A stretch of DNA of 45,195 nucleotides from Alphaproteobacteria bacterium. GTDB taxonomy: Bacteria > Pseudomonadota > Alphaproteobacteria > Bin95. Where the stretch lies: contig JAJEIH010000041.1 in assembly GCA_022827685.1 (NCBI GenBank), positions 1-45,195 on the forward strand. Reading direction: 5' to 3'. The notes beneath the pieces were generated by a model, which was given only the letters and a program-made list of their open reading frames with translations, was not told the origin of the DNA and did no database searches. How positions within the stretch are numbered: position 1 is the first letter of the stretch; each line of letters opens with the position of its first letter. Below are positions 40,403-45,195 of the stretch, in pieces. The position numbers and the translations under genes were made by a program.

Positions 40403-41949
40403 CCGAACGGGGAGCGCCTATGGACCTGCCCTGCACACTGGCCGAACTGCTCGCCGCGCATCCGGGCGACCGGGTGGCGCTGGCCGCGCCCGGCCGCGCG
40501 TCCCTGACCTTCGGGGCGCTCGGGAAGCTGGCCGACGAAACCATCGCTTCGCTCAACGCCTTCGGGATCGGCCGCAACGACAGGGTGGCGGTGGTGCTGC
40601 CCAACGGCCCGGAAATGGCGGCGGCGTTCCTGGCCATCGGCGCCGGAGCCACGGTCGCGCCGCTCAATCCGGCCTATCGGGAGGACGAGTTCCACTTCTA
40701 CCTCGACGACCTTTCCGCCAGGGCGCTGGTCGTCTCGGGAGACGAGAGCGGGCTTTCGGTGGACGCCGCGGCCCGTCTGGGCATCCCCCTGCTCCGCCTC
40801 ATCGCCGAAGAGGAGCGCCCTGCCGGCGGCTTTTCGCTGCTGGCGGAGGGCGCGGGGCCGGAGAGCACCTCGGTGAAAGGATATGCGGGCGCCGCCGATA
40901 CCGCGCTCGTGCTGCACACCTCCGGCACGACCTCGCGGCCGAAGATCGTGCCGCTCAGCCAGGCCAATGTCTGCGCCTCGGCCGCGCATATCGCGGAGAC
41001 GCTCCGGCTCGAACCGGCGGACCGGGGCATGAACATCATGCCGCTCTTCCATATCCACGGGCTGATCGCCAATGTGCTGGCGCCGATGCGCGCCGGCTGC
41101 TCCGTCTATTGCACGCCGGGATTCGACGCCTTCAGGGTGTTCGAGTGGTTCGCCGACGCCCGGCCGACCTGGTATTCCGCCGTGCCGACCATGCACCAGG
41201 CGATTCTGTCGCGGGCAAGGCGCAACGCCGGGATCGTCGATGCCCTGCAGCTGCGGTTCGCGCGCTCCTCCTCGTCTTCCCTGCCGCCGCAGGTGATGCG
41301 GGAGCTGGAAACGCTTTTCCGCTGTCCGGTGATCGAGAGCTACGGCATGACCGAGGCCGCGCACCAGATGGCGAGCAACCCGCTGCCGCCGGCGGAGCGC
41401 CGCGCGGGCTCCGTCGGCGTGGCGGCCGGGCCCGAGATCGCCGTCATGGACGAGGCCGGCCGCCTGTTGGCGGCGGGAGAGACCGGGGAGGTGGTCATCC
41501 GGGGCCCGAATGTCATGGCCGCATATGAGAACAATCCGGAGGCCAATGAGAGCGCCTTTGCCGACGGGTGGTTCCGGACCGGCGACCAGGGCGTGATGGA
41601 CGCGGCCGGCTACCTGACGATTACCGGCAGGCTGAAGGAGATCATCAACCGGGGCGGCGAAAAGATATCGCCGCGCGAGGTGGACGAGGCGCTGATGGAC
41701 CATGCCGCCGTCCAGCAGGTCGTCACCTTCGCCCTGCCGCACCGCACGCTCGGGGAAGAGGTGGCCGCCGCCGTCGTGCTGGCCGAAGGGGCGGAAGCGA
41801 GCGATAGCGAGCTGAAGGCATTCGCCGGCGCCCGGCTGGCCGATTTCAAGGTGCCGCGCCGGATCGTCTTCGTGGAGGAGATTCCCAAGGGCGCGACCGG
41901 CAAGCTCCAGCGTATCGGGCTCGCCGAAAAGCTCGGCCTTGCTCCGTGA
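40399..41949 (+). CDS. Acyl-CoA synthetase, AAE3/oxalate-CoA ligase-like
   Basis: A 516-residue ANL acyl-CoA ligase that activates an acid with ATP and CoA. The P-loop-like motif is HTSGTTSRPK (173-182). The A5 region is SYGMTEAAHQMASNPLPP, whose 'TEAxHQM.SN.LPP' pattern is shared with plant AAE3 and yeast Pcs60 oxalate-CoA ligases. GRLKEIINRGGEKISP and PKGATGKLQR (catalytic Lys) complete the ligase. ATG overlaps the previous stop by 4 bp. Small dicarboxylate or short acid substrates are plausible; oxalate is the best family-based guess. Confidence 0.9.
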   Translation: MTERGAPMDLPCTLAELLAAHPGDRVALAAPGRASLTFGALGKLADETIASLNAFGIGRNDRVAVVLPNGPEMAAAFLAIGAGATVAPLNPAYREDEFHFYLDDLSARALVVSGDESGLSVDAAARLGIPLLRLIAEEERPAGGFSLLAEGAGPESTSVKGYAGAADTALVLHTSGTTSRPKIVPLSQANVCASAAHIAETLRLEPADRGMNIMPLFHIHGLIANVLAPMRAGCSVYCTPGFDAFRVFEWFADARPTWYSAVPTMHQAILSRARRNAGIVDALQLRFARSSSSSLPPQVMRELETLFRCPVIESYGMTEAAHQMASNPLPPAERRAGSVGVAAGPEIAVMDEAGRLLAAGETGEVVIRGPNVMAAYENNPEANESAFADGWFRTGDQGVMDAAGYLTITGRLKEIINRGGEKISPREVDEALMDHAAVQQVVTFALPHRTLGEEVAAAVVLAEGAEASDSELKAFAGARLADFKVPRRIVFVEEIPKGATGKLQRIGLAEKLGLAP

Positions 41950-42929
41950 GGATCGCGATCTTCGGGGCGGGCGCGATCGGCTGCCACCTGGCCGCGCTGC
42001 TCGCCCGGCGGGGCGAGGCCGAGATCGGCCTGATCGCGCGCGGGCCGCATCTGGCCGCCATGCAGGCGAACGGCTTGCGCTTCATCTCCGACGAGGAGGA
42101 CTTCACGCTGCCGGTCGCGGCGAGCGACGACCCGGCGGCTTTCGGCCCCCAGGATTTCGTGATCGTGACGCTAAAGGCGCACCAGTCGCCCGGCGCGGTG
42201 GAGGCGATGTGCCCGCTGCTCGGGCCGGACACGGCGGTCGTCACCGCGATGAACGGCGTTCCCTGGTGGTATTTCCACGGCATCGGGACGGACTTTCCTC
42301 CAGGGCCGGTGGAGGCGGTCGATCCGGGCGGCGCGCAATGGCGCGGGCTGGGGCCGGAGCGCGCCATCGGCTGCGTGGTCTATCCGGCGACGGAGATTGT
42401 CGAGCCCGGCGTCTGCCGGCATATCGACGGCAACGGCTATACGCTTGGAGAGCCCGACGGAACGCGCAGCGAGCGGGCCTCGGCGCTTTCCCGGCTGCTG
42501 ATCGCGGCAGGTTTCCGCGCGCCCGTCCGGCCCCGCATCCGCGACGAGATCTGGGTGAAGCTCTGGGGCAATCTCTGCTTCAACCCGATCTCGGCGCTTA
42601 CCCATGCGACCCTCGCCGAAATCGGCTCGGACGACGAGGTCCGCCGGCTCGTCGAAGCGATGATGCGCGAGGGGCAGGCGGTTGGCGAGGCGCTCGGCGT
42701 GCGCTTCCGCATCCCGCTGGAGCGGCGGCTCGAAGGCGCGGTCGCGGTCGGCGCGCACAAGACCTCGATGCTTCAGGACTTGGAGCGCGGCCGGCCGATG
42801 GAAATCGATGCGCTGGTCGGCGCGGTCAGCGAGCTGGGGCGTCGCGCCGGCGTCGCGACGCCGGCCATCGACACGGTGCTGGCGCTCATCCGCCTGCGCG
42901 CGCGCATGGCCGGAACCTATCCGATATAA
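41946..42929 (+). CDS. 2-dehydropantoate 2-reductase-like protein
   Basis: A 327-residue ketopantoate reductase-family protein. The NADPH motif is GAGAIG (7-12), the catalytic Lys is in VTLKAHQSP, and the C-terminal domain has KLWGNLCFNPISALTHATLAEIG. The GTG start overlaps the stop of the ligase gene (GTGA). It need not serve pantothenate synthesis: PanE-like proteins in catabolic operons probably reduce other 2-keto acids. Its place between a CoA ligase and a beta-oxidation enzyme supports that. Confidence 0.9.
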   Translation: MRIAIFGAGAIGCHLAALLARRGEAEIGLIARGPHLAAMQANGLRFISDEEDFTLPVAASDDPAAFGPQDFVIVTLKAHQSPGAVEAMCPLLGPDTAVVTAMNGVPWWYFHGIGTDFPPGPVEAVDPGGAQWRGLGPERAIGCVVYPATEIVEPGVCRHIDGNGYTLGEPDGTRSERASALSRLLIAAGFRAPVRPRIRDEIWVKLWGNLCFNPISALTHATLAEIGSDDEVRRLVEAMMREGQAVGEALGVRFRIPLERRLEGAVAVGAHKTSMLQDLERGRPMEIDALVGAVSELGRRAGVATPAIDTVLALIRLRARMAGTYPI

Positions 42930-42961
42930 GGCGCTGCACTGCCGGCGCGGGGGGAAACAGC

Positions 42962-45052
42962 ATGTCCGAGGTCGTCCATTTCACCAGGCAGGGTCCCGTC
43001 GGCATCATCACGGTGGACTATCCGCCGGTGAATGCGCTCGGGCCCGGCGTGCGCGAAGGCATATTGGAGGCGGTGGACCGCGGCGTCGCCGACACGGAAG
43101 TGCGGGCGATGGTGCTGATCGGCGCCGGGCGGTCCTTCATCGCCGGCGCCGACATTCGCGGTTTCGGCAAGGGGCGCCCGGCCGTCACCCGGCGCACCCA
43201 CGACGTGCTGGAAGCGAGCCCCAAGCCGGTTGTCGCGGCGATCCACGGCTATGCGTTGGGCGGCGGCCTGGAGAATGCGCTCGGCTGCCACTACCGCATC
43301 GCCGTGCCGGGCGCGAAGGTGGGCCTGCCTGAAGTCCTGATCGGCATTCTGCCGGGCGGCGGCGGCACGCAGCGGCTGCCGCGCCTGATCGGCCCGGAAG
43401 CGGCGCTGGAGATGATCGTCTCCGGCCGCCATGTGCCCGCGCCGGAGGCCCTGCAGCTCGGCATTCTGGATGAGCTGGTGGAGGGCGGGGAACTGCGCGA
43501 CGCCGCTGTCGCATTCGCCATGCGGGTGATGGGCGAGCCTTGCCTCCCCCGGATTTCGGAACGCGAAATTCCCGATCACGATCCCGGCATTTTCGACGCG
43601 ATGCGCCGGAAGATCGCCCGCCGCGCGCGCAACCAGAAGGCCCCCTGGCACTGTATCCGCTGCGTGGAGATCGCGTGTTCCACGCCCTTCGAGGAAGGCA
43701 TCCGGCGGGAGCGCGCGCTGTTCGAGGAACTGGAAAACTCGGAGGAGGCGAAGGCGCTGCGCTATGCCTTCTTCAGCGAGCGTGAGGCCCGGCGCGCGCC
43801 GGATGTGCCGCGCGGAACACCGGCCCGGCCGGTCGCGGCGGCGGCCGTGGTCGGCGCGGGCACGATGGGCGGCGGAATCGCCATGACCTGCGCCGACGCC
43901 GGCCTGCCGGTGAAGATCATGGACAAGGACCCGGAAACGCTGGCGCTGGGCATGGAGCGAATCGGGAAGACCTATGCGGCGAGCGTCGAGCGGGGCTCGC
44001 TTGATGCGGCCGGCATGGCGGCGCGGCTCGCGCTCATCGAGCCGGTGGATACCTACGACGCCATTGCGGGCGCCGATGTCGTGATCGAGGCGGTGTTCGA
44101 GGAAACCGGCGTCAAGCGGGAGGTCTTCGAGACGCTGGACCGGGTGATGAAGCCCGGCGCGCTGCTGCTCACCAACACCTCCGCCCTCGATATCGACGAA
44201 ATCGCGGCCGCCACGGGGCGGCCGGAGGATGTGGCCGGCGCGCATTTCTTCAGCCCGGCCAACGTGATGAAGCTGCTGGAAATCGTGCGCGGAGAGCGGA
44301 CCTCCGAGGAGGTTCTGGCCTCCGTCCAGGCGCTGGCCGGAACCCTCGGCAAGGTGGGCGTCGTCTGCGGCAATTGCGACGGATTCGTCGCCAACCGCTC
44401 GCGCGCGCCCTTCAATACCGAGATGGTCCTCCTGCTGGAGGAAGGGGCGCTGCCGGAGCAGGTGGACGAGGCGATGGTGGAGTTCGGCTACCCGATGGGG
44501 CCGTTCGCGGTCGGCGACCTCGCCGGGCTCGACATCGGCCATGCGGGGCGCAAGCGCAGAGAGGCCGCGGACCCGACCATCCGCCCGCTGCCCATTGCCG
44601 ACGCCCTGGTCGAGTCGGGGCGCCTCGGCATGAAGACCGGCGCCGGCTGGTATCGCTACGAGGCGGGCAGTCGCACGCCGCATCCGGACCCGGACGTGGC
44701 GGCGCTGATCCGGCGGGTCTCGGGCGAATCGGGCGTTGAGCAACGGACATTCAGCGACGAGGAAATCGTGCAGCGCCTGCTTTTCTCATCGGTCAACGAA
44801 GCCTGCCGCATCATCGAGGAAGGCATCGCCCGGCGCGCCGTGGAGGTGGACACGATGTGGCTCTACGGATTCGGCTTCCCGCGCTATCGCGGCGGGCTCA
44901 TGTACTGGGCCGACACCGTGGGCGTGCGCGAGGTCTATGGCCGGATCGCTGCATGGCACCAGCGCTACGGGGAACGCTGGGCGCCGGCGCCCCTTCTGCG
45001 GCGTCTCGCAGAGAGCGGTACGCCGCTGAAGGAAGCCGTGACGGACAGGTGA
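42962..45052 (+). CDS. FadJ/FadB-like bifunctional enoyl-CoA hydratase / 3-hydroxyacyl-CoA dehydrogenase
   Basis: A 696-residue multifunctional beta-oxidation enzyme. The N-terminal crotonase domain has oxyanion motifs AGADI (61-65) and ALGGG (98-102) and both catalytic glutamates, E104 (GGLENALG) and E124 (LPEVLIGILPGGGGTQR). The NAD fold VGAGTMGGGIA is near residue 297, with HFFSPANVMKLLEIV and NCDGFVANR following, then two C-terminal 3HCDH domains (GMKTGAGWYRY; GFPRYRGGLMYWAD). It hydrates enoyl-CoA and oxidises the 3-hydroxyacyl-CoA. ATG at 42962, 32 bp after the PanE-like stop, with GGGG upstream. Last gene of the operon. Confidence 0.95.
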   Translation: MSEVVHFTRQGPVGIITVDYPPVNALGPGVREGILEAVDRGVADTEVRAMVLIGAGRSFIAGADIRGFGKGRPAVTRRTHDVLEASPKPVVAAIHGYALGGGLENALGCHYRIAVPGAKVGLPEVLIGILPGGGGTQRLPRLIGPEAALEMIVSGRHVPAPEALQLGILDELVEGGELRDAAVAFAMRVMGEPCLPRISEREIPDHDPGIFDAMRRKIARRARNQKAPWHCIRCVEIACSTPFEEGIRRERALFEELENSEEAKALRYAFFSEREARRAPDVPRGTPARPVAAAAVVGAGTMGGGIAMTCADAGLPVKIMDKDPETLALGMERIGKTYAASVERGSLDAAGMAARLALIEPVDTYDAIAGADVVIEAVFEETGVKREVFETLDRVMKPGALLLTNTSALDIDEIAAATGRPEDVAGAHFFSPANVMKLLEIVRGERTSEEVLASVQALAGTLGKVGVVCGNCDGFVANRSRAPFNTEMVLLLEEGALPEQVDEAMVEFGYPMGPFAVGDLAGLDIGHAGRKRREAADPTIRPLPIADALVESGRLGMKTGAGWYRYEAGSRTPHPDPDVAALIRRVSGESGVEQRTFSDEEIVQRLLFSSVNEACRIIEEGIARRAVEVDTMWLYGFGFPRYRGGLMYWADTVGVREVYGRIAAWHQRYGERWAPAPLLRRLAESGTPLKEAVTDR

Positions 45053-45195
45053 TTAATGAGGCATGTGCGCTGTTTGGAACCGCTTTCTGAGCAAGGGCTC
45101 CGGCTGGGCTGAGATTTTTCTTACCCCGTTGGCTTGACGGATTTCCGCGGGTTCGGGTTGGTCCACGAGGAGTGATCGGGGGTTTTTCACCCCAC
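45053..45195. other. Intergenic right edge
   Basis: The last 143 bp after the FadJ-like stop hold no convincing gene. An inverted GGGG...CCCC around TTTTTCA lies at the very edge and could be the start of a terminator or another element, but it is cut off. Nothing else is called. Confidence 0.4.

Overview
The window is high-GC DNA (by eye close to 70 percent G+C) packed with short-spaced genes, many starting at GTG or TTG or overlapping the previous stop by a few bases. The gene content points to an alphaproteobacterium, probably Rhodospirillales-like or a marine relative. The main indicators are a DUF3305/DUF3306/TorD formate dehydrogenase locus, a DUF6152/DUF6644 pair, RmuC, NudC and an intergenic GTCACCCCGG-type palindromic repeat. 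The assignment rests on gene content only. No rRNA, tRNA, CRISPR array, insertion sequence or prophage was seen.

Layout. (1) 1-522 is mostly non-coding, with a possible 48-residue hydrophobic ORF. (2) 523-7845 (minus) is a tight six-gene run: MmgE/PrpD protein, penicillin-acylase-like lipoprotein, GH3-type acyl-acid amido synthetase, Rieske ferredoxin, unknown small protein, and ACMSD-like amidohydrolase. It looks like an undescribed catabolic or conjugate-processing operon. (3) 7925-10388 (plus) holds an EamA transporter, a secreted DUF6152 protein, a DUF6644 membrane protein and a secreted histidine phosphatase. A palindromic intergenic repeat and nudC (minus) follow. (4) 11669-12605 is a two-gene cassette of a nucleotidyltransferase-fold protein and a small unknown partner. 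(5) 12721-15833 is a fused circularly permuted ATP-grasp/alpha-E protein plus a transglutaminase-like protein. The ATP-grasp half appears shortened. (6) 15898-16550 is a RelE/HigB-like toxin and its antitoxin with a palindromic operator. (7) 16639-17604 is a D-glutamate cyclase-like protein.

(8) 17611-29393 is a formate dehydrogenase locus built around a divergent promoter region at about 20615-20927. Leftward lie a poly-[4Fe-4S] protein and a metallo-beta-lactamase-fold protein. Rightward lie DUF3305, DUF3306, a TorD chaperone, a small Tat-leader protein, the Cys-type catalytic subunit, the four-cluster beta subunit, the cytochrome b gamma subunit, a WD40/cytochrome c fusion and a 40-residue membrane protein. 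Formate oxidised in the periplasm would pass electrons through beta to gamma and the quinone pool, or possibly to the WD40-cytochrome c.

(9) 29483-39328 is mixed metabolism: a coiled-coil membrane protein, a PhyH dioxygenase, RmuC, a DUF924 protein, a Baeyer-Villiger monooxygenase divergent from an HSL-type esterase, tandem UspA, HAD dehalogenase, M20 amidohydrolase and D-2-hydroxyacid dehydrogenase. (10) 39413-45052 is an overlapping operon of quinone oxidoreductase, an AAE3/oxalate-CoA-ligase-like synthetase, a ketopantoate-reductase-like protein and a FadJ-like bifunctional beta-oxidation enzyme. It suggests CoA-thioester acid catabolism.
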